From contig NZ_CP060412.1 of the NCBI RefSeq assembly GCF_014297575.1, positions 1,488,001 through 1,552,000 of the forward strand: a stretch of 64,000 nucleotides of DNA, given 5' to 3'. Every line of letters starts with the position of its first letter. The stretch's first letter is position 1. The position numbers and the translations under genes were made by a program. The notes below the pieces were generated by a model that did not search any database, was not told where the DNA came from, and was given only the letters and a program-made list of their open reading frames with translations. The stretch is from Dyella telluris (GTDB lineage Bacteria; Pseudomonadota; Gammaproteobacteria; Xanthomonadales; Rhodanobacteraceae). Positions 47,145-56,483 of this stretch are shown one piece after another.

Positions 47145-47394
47145 GTGGTGTCTCCTCTCGTTAGCGGTGCGCAAGCGCGGGCCGCCGCCAGCGGTCCGCA
47201 CATTGGCACGAAGGAGTATGCACGGCAGGCTTCCAGTCGATGCCAATCTGATTGGGCATCTGTTTGGACGTCCAATCACGGAAAGCGGGCGCACGAAAAC
47301 CGCGGATGGTTCATTGCCTGCCGCGACTCATCCAACATGCGCCAATTAACCGAAACACCGCGTGAATACGGTGGTTGAGACTGAACCTGCCGGC

Positions 47395-47643
47395 TCAGGC
47401 GCCGCCCGATACCTTGCGGAAGCGCCGCTCCTGCACCAGCCACATGCCGATGCCATAGCCGGCTCCGGCCAGCCCCCACCACAGGAAGGCCGACTCACCG
47501 ATGGTCAGGCGTGGGTGGGGGATCACAAACGTCATGACCAGGAACATCGGCAGGCCGTAGCAGAGCAGCCCGTAGAACAGCACATACCTGAGCATTCCCT
47601 GCCCGCGGATCTTCGCCCAGCGATCGAATTCCCTGCTTTGCAT
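47395..47643 (-). CDS. Small inner membrane protein, unknown
   Basis: 82 residues with two hydrophobic segments (~18-42 and ~52-68) and positively charged ends (MQSREFDRWAKIRGQGM; VQERRFRKVSGGA). No family recognised. The charge pattern and length support a real gene; the ribosome binding site is weak. Confidence 0.6.
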   Translation of the reverse strand: MQSREFDRWAKIRGQGMLRYVLFYGLLCYGLPMFLVMTFVIPHPRLTIGESAFLWWGLAGAGYGIGMWLVQERRFRKVSGGA

Positions 47644-47737
47644 GCGTGCCCCTGAGCCCGGTTCCTGAAGACGGAAACACGCATGGAACGCGCGAGCGCT
47701 CCATGCGTTGAATCCTTCGGCAAAAAACTTCGCGGGA

Positions 47738-49420
47738 TCAGAACTCCGTCCACACGTCCCGGGCGTCGGCCAGGGCCGGCTCGGGGCGCTGGCGAGGTGC
47801 CGGTGCCGGCGCTGCCACCGGCTTCACAGGGGCGGCAGCGGCCATGGCTGCCGGGCTGGCCGGGACCGGGGCCGGCTCCCGGGCGTCCTGGCCCTGCAGG
47901 GAGAAGTAGGCCACCTGGCCCACCAGCACCTGCGACAGGTCCAGCGTGTGGCGACTGGCGGCACTCGCCTCTTCCACCAGCGCGGCGTTCTGCTGGGTCA
48001 CTTCGTCCAGCGTCACCACCGCATTGTTCACCTGCCCGATGCCCGCCGACTGTTCCTCGGAGGCCGCTGCAATGACTTCGATGATGGTGCTCACTTCGCG
48101 TACGTCACCGGCAATGTCCTGAAGTGCCGCACCGGTGCGCTGCACCAGGGTCGCGCCCTCACTCACCTTCTCCGTGGTGTCCTGGATCAGCGACTTGATG
48201 TTCTTGGCTGCCGCGCCGCTGCGCTGGGCCAGATTGCGCACTTCGGTGGCCACCACGGCGAAGCCACGCCCCTGCTCGCCGGCACGTGCCGCTTCCACCG
48301 CCGCATTGAGTGCAAGCAGGTTGGTCTGGAAGGCGATCTCGTCGATCAGCACCACGATCTCGCCCACTTCCTTGCTCGCCTGCGTGATGGCATCCATCGC
48401 GCCCACGGCGGAACCGGCAATGTCGCGGCCTTCTTCCGCACGCTGGCGCATGCGCATCGCCATTTCGCGCGCCTGGGCGGCGCCTTCGGCGTTCTGCTTC
48501 ACGGTGCTGGACAGCTCTTCCATCGATGCCGCGGTTTCCTCCAGCGAGCTCGCCTGTTCCTGCGTACGCTGCGAGAGGTCATCGTTGCCCTGCGACAGAT
48601 CGCGTGCCGCCGACGTGACCTGCTCGGCCACGTCGCGCACCTGCGTCACGATGCCGGCCAGCTGGCGATCCATTTCGTCCAGCGAACGCAGCGTGTCGCT
48701 CAATTCGTCATTGCCGGTGACTACCGTGGCGTTGTTGAGCTTGCCCTGCTGGATGGCACCGGCCAGCTCGCGTGCCTGATTGAGCGGACGCGTCACGGCG
48801 CGGATCAGCACCACGGCCACGCCCACCAGTGTTGCAATGGCCAGCACCAGCACCGCCAGCGACAGCTGCCAGGTGCGATGGAAGCTCGCTGCCGCCACGG
48901 CGGCCGAGTCCGCCGCCTGCTTCTGGTTGATCACCATCAGCTTGTCGATGGCATCCGTGGCCTTGCCCATCTCGTCAGCCACCTTGGCGGTATGCAGCTT
49001 GCGCGCGTCCTCGCCCTTGCCCGCGTCCAGCAGCTGGGCCTCCTGGCTGACATCCGGACCGGACGCCTTGATGAGTTCGTCGAACTGCGTGGCCACGGCG
49101 CGCTCGTCGTCGGCCGACACCATGACCGGGTAGTAGCGCTTCCATGCGGTCAACAGGTGCTCGTGGCCTTCGTTGATGCGCTTCACCGCATCGCGGTTGG
49201 ACGGATCGATGAGGGAGCGATTGAGTGCAAGGCGATCCTCGATGATCGCGGCGCGCGCTTCGCTGATCGCGGCCATCGCCAGCACGTTGTTCTGATACAT
49301 GTCATCGACCAGCGCGTACGTGCTGCGCACGCCGTGCAGGCCAACCAGACCGATGATGACGGCGGCCAGCAGGGCCAGGCCCATGCTCGCAATGATTCTG
49401 AGACGAATGGTGAAACGCAT
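47738..49420 (-). CDS. Methyl-accepting chemotaxis protein
   Basis: 560 residues. A first membrane helix (~8-30), a four-helix periplasmic sensor with many short helices (~35-185), a second helix (~190-212), HAMP ([20 protein letters not shown]), methylation helices and the hairpin tip [28 protein letters not shown]. It detects an unknown ligand and controls CheA. After an Ala/Pro linker the protein ends VWTEF, which fits the aromatic-x-x-aromatic pentapeptide used to tether CheR/CheB in some receptors. No che genes are near. Confidence 0.94.
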   Translation of the reverse strand: MRFTIRLRIIASMGLALLAAVIIGLVGLHGVRSTYALVDDMYQNNVLAMAAISEARAAIIEDRLALNRSLIDPSNRDAVKRINEGHEHLLTAWKRYYPVMVSADDERAVATQFDELIKASGPDVSQEAQLLDAGKGEDARKLHTAKVADEMGKATDAIDKLMVINQKQAADSAAVAAASFHRTWQLSLAVLVLAIATLVGVAVVLIRAVTRPLNQARELAGAIQQGKLNNATVVTGNDELSDTLRSLDEMDRQLAGIVTQVRDVAEQVTSAARDLSQGNDDLSQRTQEQASSLEETAASMEELSSTVKQNAEGAAQAREMAMRMRQRAEEGRDIAGSAVGAMDAITQASKEVGEIVVLIDEIAFQTNLLALNAAVEAARAGEQGRGFAVVATEVRNLAQRSGAAAKNIKSLIQDTTEKVSEGATLVQRTGAALQDIAGDVREVSTIIEVIAAASEEQSAGIGQVNNAVVTLDEVTQQNAALVEEASAASRHTLDLSQVLVGQVAYFSLQGQDAREPAPVPASPAAMAAAAPVKPVAAPAPAPRQRPEPALADARDVWTEF

Positions 49421-49582
49421 GATGCTGAATTCCCGACGAAAATGGGCGCTACCCCCCACAAAGGGGGGTATCGGCGTGGGATCAGCTTCCTTGACAGGTA
49501 TTTTCTTGCGGGGGCCTGACGCGGTCGGTGTCTGGTCAGGCCGGGCGCTGGCCGAAGCATCTTGGGGCCACTATTGGCGCAA

Positions 49583-50005
49583 TCAGTCCATGTGCTCGAT
49601 ATCGTCGGGCAGCCTCACCCAGGGATGCATGCATTCCTCGAACACGGAGATGCTCGGCGCAGGAAAATCCGCCCGCGAAAACCCGCCCACCGGTACGCCA
49701 ACCTGGCCTTGCACCGAATCCAGCCGGTAGTACACCGTGGCGCCGCATACGGGGCAGAAATAGAACGTGCCGGTGCCGCCCGTATCGCCCTTGCGCACGT
49801 AAGCGGTGGCGTTTCCACGAATCACCACGTCTTCTTCGCGAAAGCGCGCCTGCACCCCGAACACGCTGCCGGTACGACGCTGGCAGGCATTGCAGTGGCA
49901 GATGGAAACGCGCAGCGGGTCCCTGGTGGCGCGAAGCATGAGTTGCCGGCAACTGCAGGTGGCGACGCGCTGGGGCATGAGGTGTTCTTGGTGGAGTGGT
50001 GACAT
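49583..50005 (-). CDS. GFA-family (CENP-V/Gfa fold) zinc protein
   Basis: 140 residues, or 131 from the ATG at 49978, which fits the domain start better. Zinc ligands follow the family pattern: CSCRQ (~19), ICHCNACQRRTGSVFG (~36) and FCPVCGATVYYR (~83). The family is named for a glutathione-dependent formaldehyde-activating enzyme, but most members have no proven reaction. It is a lone gene downstream of the endonuclease/phosphatase promoter on the other strand. Confidence 0.87.
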   Translation of the reverse strand: MSPLHQEHLMPQRVATCSCRQLMLRATRDPLRVSICHCNACQRRTGSVFGVQARFREEDVVIRGNATAYVRKGDTGGTGTFYFCPVCGATVYYRLDSVQGQVGVPVGGFSRADFPAPSISVFEECMHPWVRLPDDIEHMD

Positions 50006-50123
50006 TCCGGCAGCCGGACGCGGGCACTATACGCTGTCCCTTCCGCGTGAAGTGTCGATTGACAGGGTACTTGCCGCGCAAGAGCGTGCTACGGTCGTGA
50101 CCTCCTTCGAACGGAGCCTGACC

Positions 50124-50966
50124 TTGACCTCATCCCGTCGCCGATACACCTTCGCCCTGAGCGTCCTGCTCGCCTTCATCAGCCTGCCTCTCGCTGCGCA
50201 AAGCCTCCGCGTGATGAGCTTCAACGTCCGCGTGCCGGTGGCCGCCGACGGCCCCAACCGCTGGGAAGCGCGCCGCGACCTGATGGTGCGCACTATCCGC
50301 GAGCAGCACCCCGATGTGATGGGTACGCAGGAGCTGCACAAGGAACAGGGCGACTACATCGTGTCCAAGCTGCCGCAGTACACCTGGTTCGGCATCGACC
50401 GGCGCGGTGGCCACAGCGATGAACACATGGGCGTGTTCTATCGCAAAGATCGACTGGTGCTGAAAGACTCGGGCAACTTCTGGCTGTCTGACACGCCCGA
50501 TGTGCCTGGCAGCATCACCTGGGGCCACCCCCTCCCGCGCATGGTCACCTGGGCATTGTTTGAGGACAAGGCCACCGGCCACACCTTCTACTACTACAAC
50601 ACCCACCTGCCCTATCGGGATGAGGACGAGCCGGCGCGCGTGAAGGGCGCGACGGAGATCGTCGGTCGCCTGGCGAAATTGCCGGCGAACGTCCCCGTGA
50701 TCCTCACCGGCGACATGAACTCCGAGGCAAGCAACCCGACCTATGCGGTGTATGCCAAGGCGCTGACCGACACCCGCGCCGTCGCGCCCAAGGTCGAAGG
50801 CCCCGAGAAGACCTTCCATGATTTCACCGGCGTGCCGACCGTGCGCCTCGACTACATCTTCGAGCGTGGCTTTACGCCCAAGAGCTTCACCACGGTGACC
50901 ACGCAGCAGGATGGACGTTACCCGTCCGATCACTTCCCGGTGATCAGCGAGCTCGACTGGAAGTAA
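50124..50966 (+). CDS. Secreted endonuclease/exonuclease/phosphatase-family hydrolase
   Basis: 280 residues from a TTG with GGAG 7 bases upstream; the signal peptide (YTFALSVLLAFISLPLAAQS) starts right after it. The EEP fold motifs are complete: RVMSFNVR, DVMGTQE, YNTHLPY, ILTGDMNSEASNP, RLDYIFE and the terminal SDHFPVISEL. This DNase I-like superfamily cleaves phosphodiester or phosphate esters with a divalent metal; the substrate is unknown and could be nucleic acid, inositol phosphate or a lipid head group. The start is inferred. Confidence 0.88.
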   Translation: MTSSRRRYTFALSVLLAFISLPLAAQSLRVMSFNVRVPVAADGPNRWEARRDLMVRTIREQHPDVMGTQELHKEQGDYIVSKLPQYTWFGIDRRGGHSDEHMGVFYRKDRLVLKDSGNFWLSDTPDVPGSITWGHPLPRMVTWALFEDKATGHTFYYYNTHLPYRDEDEPARVKGATEIVGRLAKLPANVPVILTGDMNSEASNPTYAVYAKALTDTRAVAPKVEGPEKTFHDFTGVPTVRLDYIFERGFTPKSFTTVTTQQDGRYPSDHFPVISELDWK

Positions 50967-50983
50967 ACCTCGCGCAGACCATG

Positions 50984-51060
50984 GTAGGAGCGCGCTTGTG
51001 CGCAACCACTACGTGACGGACTCCAGTTCCGACGGCGGTCGCGCGCAAGCGCGCTCCTAC
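50984..51060. repeat. REP pair (BIME-like)
   Basis: GTAGGAGCGCGCTTGTGCGC lies head to head with GCGCGCAAGCGCGCTCCTAC, separated by about 30 bases. It is between the hydrolase and rsgA 3' ends, the usual position for REP elements, and belongs to the same family as those in the 750-bp repeats. Confidence 0.88.
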
Positions 51061-51104
51061 ACAACAGAGCTCATTGGGAAAGGTGGCAGAACCGGGGCGA
51101 TCAC

Positions 51105-52160
51105 TCATCGCCCCAGCTTTTCCTTCTTCACCCTCATCGCCTGCGTCACCACGGCGTTGAACTGACGACTGTGCTCGTGCTGCTCGCGCAGGCTGCGCTG
51201 CGCATGTGCGGATTCACGCTGCAACTTGCGGTAGTTGGACAGGCGTCGCGCATCCAGGGCGCCGTCGGCAACGGCGGCCTCCACTGCACAACCCGCATCG
51301 CCTTCATGCCGGCAGTCGCCGAAGCGGCACTGCGTTGCCAGCGCGTCGATATCGTCGAACACCGCACCGAGTTCCGCTTCCCCGACCGCCACGCGCAGTT
51401 CGCGCATGCCCGGCGTGTCGATCACCCATGCGCCGCCGGGCGTGGGGAACATCTCTCTCGCCGTGGTGGTGTGACGGCCGCGCGCATCGTCTTCGCGGAT
51501 ACCGGCCGTACGTTGCATGGCCGCTCCCGTAAGGTGGTTGGCCAGCGTCGACTTGCCCACACCGGACGAACCGACGAAGGCCACCGTCTTGCCCGGCGTC
51601 AGCCAGGGCCCGAGCTGCGACACCGACGCCTCGTCCAGCGCATTGACCGCGAGTACGGACAAACCCGGCATCAACTGTTCAGCGGCCGCGACATAGTCCG
51701 CCGCGTCTTCGCCGAGATCCGCCTTGGTCAGCACCACCACGGGCAGCACGCCCGCATCGAGCGCCAACGCCAGATAGCGCTCGAGTCGCGAGGGATTGAA
51801 GTCGTCATTGCATGACGACACCACGAACAGCGCATCAAGATTGGCGGCAATCGGCTGGCGTCGATGGTCACCACCGGCCGCCACGCGCGACAACAGGGAG
51901 CGGCGATCGAGCACACGCAGCGCGCGGTCTGCCTCGTGTTCTACCAACACCCAGTCGCCAACGGCCACGCCGCCGCTCTCGGCCAGTGCATGCGGCAACG
52001 CCACCGCCATCGCGCCGCGCGAGGACAGCACCGCCAGCCCGCTGCGATGCACGGCCATGACACGTGCAGGGTAACCGGCGTCGAAATCGGCCAGCGTCAA
52101 AAGTCGTGCGTACTCAGCCTGCCAGCCGAGCTGGTGCAGCGAAAACGTCTGAAAAGACAT
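51105..52160 (-). CDS. rsgA: Ribosome small-subunit GTPase RsgA (YjeQ)
   Basis: 351 residues. Circularly permuted GTPase: an OB-fold N-terminus (~1-110), then G4 LTKADL (~168), G1 GSSGVGKST (~216), G3 DTPGMREL (~265) and a zinc finger CRFGDCRHEGDAGC (~293). It helps 30S subunit maturation and checks the decoding centre. The start MSFQTFSLHQLGW was chosen over the frame opening at 52310 because it begins the family-like sequence. Transcription is leftward, ending by the REP pair. Confidence 0.94.
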   Translation of the reverse strand: MSFQTFSLHQLGWQAEYARLLTLADFDAGYPARVMAVHRSGLAVLSSRGAMAVALPHALAESGGVAVGDWVLVEHEADRALRVLDRRSLLSRVAAGGDHRRQPIAANLDALFVVSSCNDDFNPSRLERYLALALDAGVLPVVVLTKADLGEDAADYVAAAEQLMPGLSVLAVNALDEASVSQLGPWLTPGKTVAFVGSSGVGKSTLANHLTGAAMQRTAGIREDDARGRHTTTAREMFPTPGGAWVIDTPGMRELRVAVGEAELGAVFDDIDALATQCRFGDCRHEGDAGCAVEAAVADGALDARRLSNYRKLQRESAHAQRSLREQHEHSRQFNAVVTQAMRVKKEKLGR

Positions 52161-52509
52161 GGAAACACCCAGGAAACGAGGAAGACGACGGCCACGCGGA
52201 TCGGGGCCGAACGAATCACCGGGGTGCGAAGCGGGGAATGGAAAGCGCACCAGCCGCAGGCTGGCGTAACCCTCAGAAGCGCGTCGACCCGGCGGAGGCT
52301 GCAACAACAATCATGGTTCTATTCCTCCTCTTGGCGGGGTTGACGGGACGCGCAGAGTAGCCATGCGTGACACGGCGTGCAAGTGCTTATTTTTCGTCAG
52401 TACTTACACATGGATGGTGTTGCGCCGGCGCCGTTCGCGCAGGCGGTTGGCGCAAAAAGCGAAGGCCGGCAACGCGCCGGCCTTCATCCACGCCGTCACA
52501 CGCTAGCGG
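52161..52509. other. Intergenic region with terminator of the DUF3597 gene
   Basis: About 350 bases with no gene. The hairpin AAGGCCGGC/GCCGGCCTT at 52462-52484, followed on the minus strand by CGCTTTTTG, is the likely terminator of the DUF3597 gene. The rest presumably contains the rsgA promoter. Confidence 0.65.
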
Positions 52510-52932
52510 TCAGCCGGCGAGATTGGCTGGCAGGGTGCCGCCATTGGCCGCCAGCGCCTTCATCACTTCCTTGTGCAGCCAGATATTCATGCTGGCCGAA
52601 TCGTTGGTGTCGCCGGTGTAACCCAGTTCGGCTGCCAGCTGCTTGCGATGGTCCAGGCTGCTGTCCATGCCCAGCGCTTTCATCATGTCCACGATGGACA
52701 CGCGCCAGTCCAGTTTCTGGCCGCTCTCGCTGACGAAGCGATCCATGATCACGGCCACGTCCACGCCGGACAGCGGCGCCACGGCCGGCGGCGTCGCCTG
52801 CACAGCCGGAGCGGCGACAGGTGCAGCCGCCGGTGACGATGCATCCGCTGCGGCGCTGGTCGACACGTCGGCCGGGGCGTCCGCCTTGGCCTTGCCGAAC
52901 AGCTTGTTGATGATGGTTCCAAAGATGCTCAT
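52510..52932 (-). CDS. DUF3597-domain protein
   Basis: 140 residues. MSIFGTIINKLFGKAK begins an N-terminal amphipathic segment, a flexible Ala/Pro linker covers ~22-55, and the DUF3597 domain follows (VDVAVIMDRF, LDWRVSIVDMMKALGMDSSL, AAELGYTGDTNDSASMNIWLHKEVM). The function of the family is not established; it often appears with stress-type genes. It is first from the left in a leftward group with an unknown helical protein and a YmgE-type membrane protein. Confidence 0.88.
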   Translation of the reverse strand: MSIFGTIINKLFGKAKADAPADVSTSAAADASSPAAAPVAAPAVQATPPAVAPLSGVDVAVIMDRFVSESGQKLDWRVSIVDMMKALGMDSSLDHRKQLAAELGYTGDTNDSASMNIWLHKEVMKALAANGGTLPANLAG

Positions 52933-52989
52933 GGGTTCACTCTCCATCGAAGATGTAGCGGTTATGTGCAGGCTGCCGCCATGGCGGCC

Positions 52990-53430
52990 TCAACCCTGCT
53001 GATGCTCGCGCAACTTGGCGAGTGCGATGGCCAACGCCGCACCGCCGAGCGTTTTGATGAGCGTGGCGTGTTCGGCATAGAAGTGTCCGACCTGGTCGAT
53101 CACGCCCGGATGAATTCGCTCCGCATCAGCTGCAATCTGCTCCACCTCGGTGACGCTGAGATGACTCGCCTGCTCCGGCGTCACCTGGTTTGCACCGGTG
53201 GCCGCCAGCAGCTGGTTCAGCATGCCCGCCTGCTGGTTCGCGTTCGATTGCGCGAACAGCTTGCCCACCATGCTGCCGAAGGACTCGGTGTGATCCGAGC
53301 GAAACATCGATGCCAGGCTCTGGCCGAGCGCCTCACGAGGCACCGCCTGGGCCGCCGCATCGAAATGGCTGTCTTCAGCGGAGCCCAGCAGGGACGTCGC
53401 CTGCTTCAGCAAGGCATCCATCATGTTCAT
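52990..53430 (-). CDS. Hypothetical helical protein
   Basis: 146 residues, mostly alpha-helical by composition, with no signal peptide. Repeated hydrophobic heptads (LLKQATSLLG, MVGKLFAQSNANQQAGMLNQLLAATG) and a C-terminal hydrophobic helix (IKTLGGAALAIALAKL) suggest association with membrane or self-assembly. No family recognised. It lies 10 bases from the YmgE-type gene and 57 bases from the DUF3597 gene, all leftward, so they may be one transcript. Confidence 0.72.
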   Translation of the reverse strand: MNMMDALLKQATSLLGSAEDSHFDAAAQAVPREALGQSLASMFRSDHTESFGSMVGKLFAQSNANQQAGMLNQLLAATGANQVTPEQASHLSVTEVEQIAADAERIHPGVIDQVGHFYAEHATLIKTLGGAALAIALAKLREHQQG

Positions 53431-53440
53431 GCGCGGCTCC

Positions 53441-53689
53441 TCAGGACTTGCGCGTCAGCAGACGGCCGAGCGCCAGCAGCACGATGGCGCCGACTATCGC
53501 GCCGATGAAACCGGACGATTCACCAGGGGCGTACCAATGCAGGGCCTGGCCGATATAGGTCGCCAGTACGGCGCCAGCGATACCCAGGGCCGCCGTCAGA
53601 AAGAAACCGAAGGCATGACGTCCCGGTGAGATCCAACGGGCAACCACACCGGCGAGGAAGCCGATGCAGATCGTCCAGACCAGATGCAT
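53441..53689 (-). CDS. GlsB/YeaQ/YmgE-family stress membrane protein
   Basis: 82 residues with three membrane helices. The family pattern is clear: ICIGFLAGVVARWISPGR, FFLTAALGIAGAVLATYIGQ and GFIGAIVGAIVLLALGRLL, with Gly-rich helix faces. The family is known as a general-stress or transglycosylase-associated type, but the molecular role is not settled. It is the first gene of the leftward group ending with DUF3597. Confidence 0.9.
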   Translation of the reverse strand: MHLVWTICIGFLAGVVARWISPGRHAFGFFLTAALGIAGAVLATYIGQALHWYAPGESSGFIGAIVGAIVLLALGRLLTRKS

Positions 53690-53809
53690 GTGAAATACCT
53701 GCCAAAGCAGCCGAATGGGCGGCCAGAGTACGGTCGGCTGCGTGGCATCGATATCGGATCGATCTCAACTAAATGTCGCGTTGCACACGTCGAACCGACA
53801 CCTTGCGCG

Positions 53810-54163
53810 CTAACGCGGTAACGGCAGGCACTCCATGACTTCAACGGAATCGCCGGGGAAGATGGCGAAGTGCGGGTGGCCTTCGAACAGCTTCGCCGCT
53901 GCCTCGTGTGAATCGGCACGCACGATGGTGAAGGCAGTCAACGCATTCCTGATTTTCTCGACGCCGTCATGGGACACACGCAGCGTCTTTCCCAGCGGCG
54001 TGCCGATCTCCACGATGACATCCTGATGGCGCTCCACCCATTGGCCCCAGGCCTGCATGCCGGCCTGCTCGCGCTCGTGGCGCTGCGCGTCGCTGAGCTG
54101 TGCCCAGCCTGATGCCTTCATCGCCTCATCGGTTCCAATGAACACCGCAAGGAAGTTCTTCAT
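53810..54163 (-). CDS. YCII-related domain protein
   Basis: 117 residues from an ATG with GGAG 10 bases upstream (upstream in-frame ATGs at 54178 and 54238 are less likely). KNFLAVFIGTDEAMK, WGQWVERHQDVIVEIGTPLGKT and FTIVRADSHEAAAKLFEGHPHFAIFPGDSVEVMECL fit the YCII/DGPF ferredoxin-like fold. Such proteins are small oxygenase- or dehydratase-like barrels; the reaction is unknown. Confidence 0.8.
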   Translation of the reverse strand: MKNFLAVFIGTDEAMKASGWAQLSDAQRHEREQAGMQAWGQWVERHQDVIVEIGTPLGKTLRVSHDGVEKIRNALTAFTIVRADSHEAAAKLFEGHPHFAIFPGDSVEVMECLPLPR

Positions 54164-54323
54164 GGCTCGCTCCGACATGTCGTGGTGGGAAGGTGAAGGC
54201 AGCGGCGTGTTCCGCTGCCCCGACCCAAGGATAGGCACGGGCTATTTATGTTAAAGAACATATTCTGCGCCGCGCAGCCATGCCGCAGCGCCCTGCCTTC
54301 CCACGCGCGCGTAGCGGCTCGCG

Positions 54324-54854
54324 TCAGCCCATCTCGTTGCCGCGATGCACATGGACGCGCAGCTCAGTCGCCAGCTCCCGCATCGGCTCCACATCGCGCG
54401 ACAGCGTGATCCAGCCGGCAATGCTGTCGTCATCCGTGTCGAGCAGCCACAGCGTGTAGCCATGCGGCGCGAGGTTGTCGTAGGCGAGGGTGATCAGGTC
54501 GGAGGTATCCACGCTGGCGTGGAATTCATCCTCGTCCGCGTCACCATCCCAGTCGATGTCCAGGTTCCAGCGCGAGGCGAGTTCTTCGATAGCCTGCACC
54601 AGGCTACGCGTGTCGCCCTCATCCACGTGGAAGGTCGCGCGCCAGTCGGCGACCTGCCCCACCACCTGCGCCACATCAACATCATCGTCAGGCGTATCGC
54701 CGACCGCTTCGCGATAGGCAGCGAACTGCTGGAACGCTGAATCGTCGTCGCCGGGATTGATCAGCAGGAACAACTGCCAGACATAGGCATCCAGTGAATC
54801 GTCGTCTTCATCGAACTCGTGGCCGTGGTCGAAGTCGTGGTCGGAAGGCGTCAT
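54324..54854 (-). CDS. Acidic hypothetical protein (possibly DUF6630-like)
   Basis: 176 residues, very rich in Asp and Glu, especially the first 25 residues (HDFDHGHEFDEDDDSLDAY) and the middle (DIDWDGDADEDEFHASVD). The C-terminal GYTLWLLDTDDDSIAGWITLS recalls the DUF6630 group, but I am not sure. No signal peptide or membrane helix. It is divergent from the secreted protein gene at 55056. Confidence 0.68.
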   Translation of the reverse strand: MTPSDHDFDHGHEFDEDDDSLDAYVWQLFLLINPGDDDSAFQQFAAYREAVGDTPDDDVDVAQVVGQVADWRATFHVDEGDTRSLVQAIEELASRWNLDIDWDGDADEDEFHASVDTSDLITLAYDNLAPHGYTLWLLDTDDDSIAGWITLSRDVEPMRELATELRVHVHRGNEMG

Positions 54855-55055
54855 GGGTGCATGTCCGGAAGTCGGAAGAGAAGGGGCGCAGCAAGTGTCA
54901 CCGGGCTATTGTCGTCCGTCAGGCGCGCAGGAAAAAGAGCGGCGTTGGCTCGCCGCCAAAGGAAGGCCGCCTGGCTCCGATCGCCGTATGCCGCGCAGAA
55001 GGCCGCTTTTGCCGATTTGCGTTCCACGCGCCAGCGTCGGACACTGCAGGACGTC

Positions 55056-55736
55056 ATGGCACGCCACCTCGTCATTGCCATCACGTTGGCCGTCACCGCG
55101 ACACCGCAGCCATCGCACGCGGAGACCGCGTCACAGCCGCCGAACCCTCCCTCCGGCATCTACCAGATCCAGCAGCGCGCGGCCGATGGCGTGGTGCTGG
55201 TGCACCGCACGCTGTACCTGGCCTTCGATGACAACAAGGTCACGGGCTACTACGACAACCCCTACCCGCGCCCCGCAGAAACCGAGGTCGACCAGACCTG
55301 CCGCTTTTTCCTTTCCGGCAAGCTGACCGCGCCCGACACCATGGAACTCTCCGCCCAACACCCGGACGATGAATTCGTCGCCGGTGTGTCGCTCAAGCAA
55401 CGGCCCGATGGCGCGTGGACGGTGACGGTGAACGGCGTCACCGGCAACCGCTCCTACCTGCCCAACTGCCCGGTGCCGTCCCTGCTCAGCGGCGATGTCG
55501 TGAAGCTGGGTTCCACACGCCCGTGGCGCATGGTGGGTTATGTGAGCAAACCCCGCGCCGTGCTCCATACCGATGCGTCGGACAGCTCGGCCACCACCGC
55601 CTATCTGGTGAATCACGACCCCGTGGCCATCCAGAACCTTCAGGGCGACTGGCTGCAGGTGGACTACCTCACCAGGGACCACGAGCTCGTGCGCTGGCTA
55701 AGGAGCACCGACGTCTACTATCACCTGGAGCGCTGA
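55056..55736 (+). CDS. Secreted protein, unknown function
   Basis: 226 residues. The signal peptide MARHLVIAITLAVTATPQPSHA starts at an ATG with AGGA upstream. The mature part has a central domain with two cysteines (QTCRFFLSG, LPNCPVPS) that probably pair, and a C-terminal segment (VNHDPVAIQNLQGDWLQVDYLTRDHELVRWLRSTDVYY) that resembles an SH3-type strand bundle; this fold is inferred. It is probably periplasmic. The open frame before 55056 overlaps the divergent gene and was not used. Confidence 0.75.
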   Translation: MARHLVIAITLAVTATPQPSHAETASQPPNPPSGIYQIQQRAADGVVLVHRTLYLAFDDNKVTGYYDNPYPRPAETEVDQTCRFFLSGKLTAPDTMELSAQHPDDEFVAGVSLKQRPDGAWTVTVNGVTGNRSYLPNCPVPSLLSGDVVKLGSTRPWRMVGYVSKPRAVLHTDASDSSATTAYLVNHDPVAIQNLQGDWLQVDYLTRDHELVRWLRSTDVYYHLER

Positions 55737-55885
55737 GCCGTGCCGGTGCGGCCCCTTTGCGATTGATCCAGCGCAGGCCTCCGCGACAACCCTACACTTG
55801 CCGATGATCAACGGGCAGGCATGGTGGAGATGCAATACCCGTCGCCGATGAACGGCGTCCTTTCCCCACCGCATGGCCGCACTTC

Positions 55886-56449
55886 ATGACCACGACACGC
55901 TACGCCTCGTCGCAACGCTTTCTCCATTGGCTTATTGCCGCGCTGGTGGCACTGGCCCTGCTCTCCATCGAGCTCAAGGGCTGGCTGCCCAAGGGATCGT
56001 CGGAGCGCGCGCTGGTGAAGTGGTCCCACACCCAGTTCGGGCTCAGCGTGCTGCTGCTGTCCTTGGTGCGTCTGGCGCTGCATCGACAAGGCAAGGTACC
56101 GCCCATTTCGCCGCCACCGCCGCGCTGGCAGATGGTGGCGGCCCGCCTGATGCACGGCGCGCTCTACGTACTCACCCTGCTGGTACCGCTGCTGGGCGTG
56201 GCGATGATGTTCTACGCCGGCAAGGAGTGGAGCTTCGCCGGCCTGCCGCTGCCCACCCTGAGCGATCCTGATACCGCGCTTGCACACCGCATCGAGGACA
56301 TCCACGAAACCGTCGGCAACGTGCTGATGTGGCTTGCCATCGCCCACGCCGCTGCCGCGCTTTACCACCATGTCGTGCAGCGGGACAACACGCTGGTGCG
56401 CATGACATGGGCGCGCGACCGCAGCGTGGACAAGAGCAACACCCGTTAG
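55886..56449 (+). CDS. Cytochrome b561
   Basis: 187 residues with four membrane helices. Likely haem ligands are His in RFLHWLIAALV (~14), KWSHTQFGLSV (~48), HRIEDIHETVGNVLMWLAIAHAAAALYHH (~132-160). CybB-type proteins shuttle electrons from quinol in the inner membrane and some act as superoxide:quinone oxidoreductases. It converges with the SorB-type cytochrome c gene; a shared electron pathway is possible but not shown. Confidence 0.92.
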   Translation: MTTTRYASSQRFLHWLIAALVALALLSIELKGWLPKGSSERALVKWSHTQFGLSVLLLSLVRLALHRQGKVPPISPPPPRWQMVAARLMHGALYVLTLLVPLLGVAMMFYAGKEWSFAGLPLPTLSDPDTALAHRIEDIHETVGNVLMWLAIAHAAAALYHHVVQRDNTLVRMTWARDRSVDKSNTR

Positions 56450-56483
56450 ACGCGACGCGGCAACCGGCGCCGCAACGGGCCGG

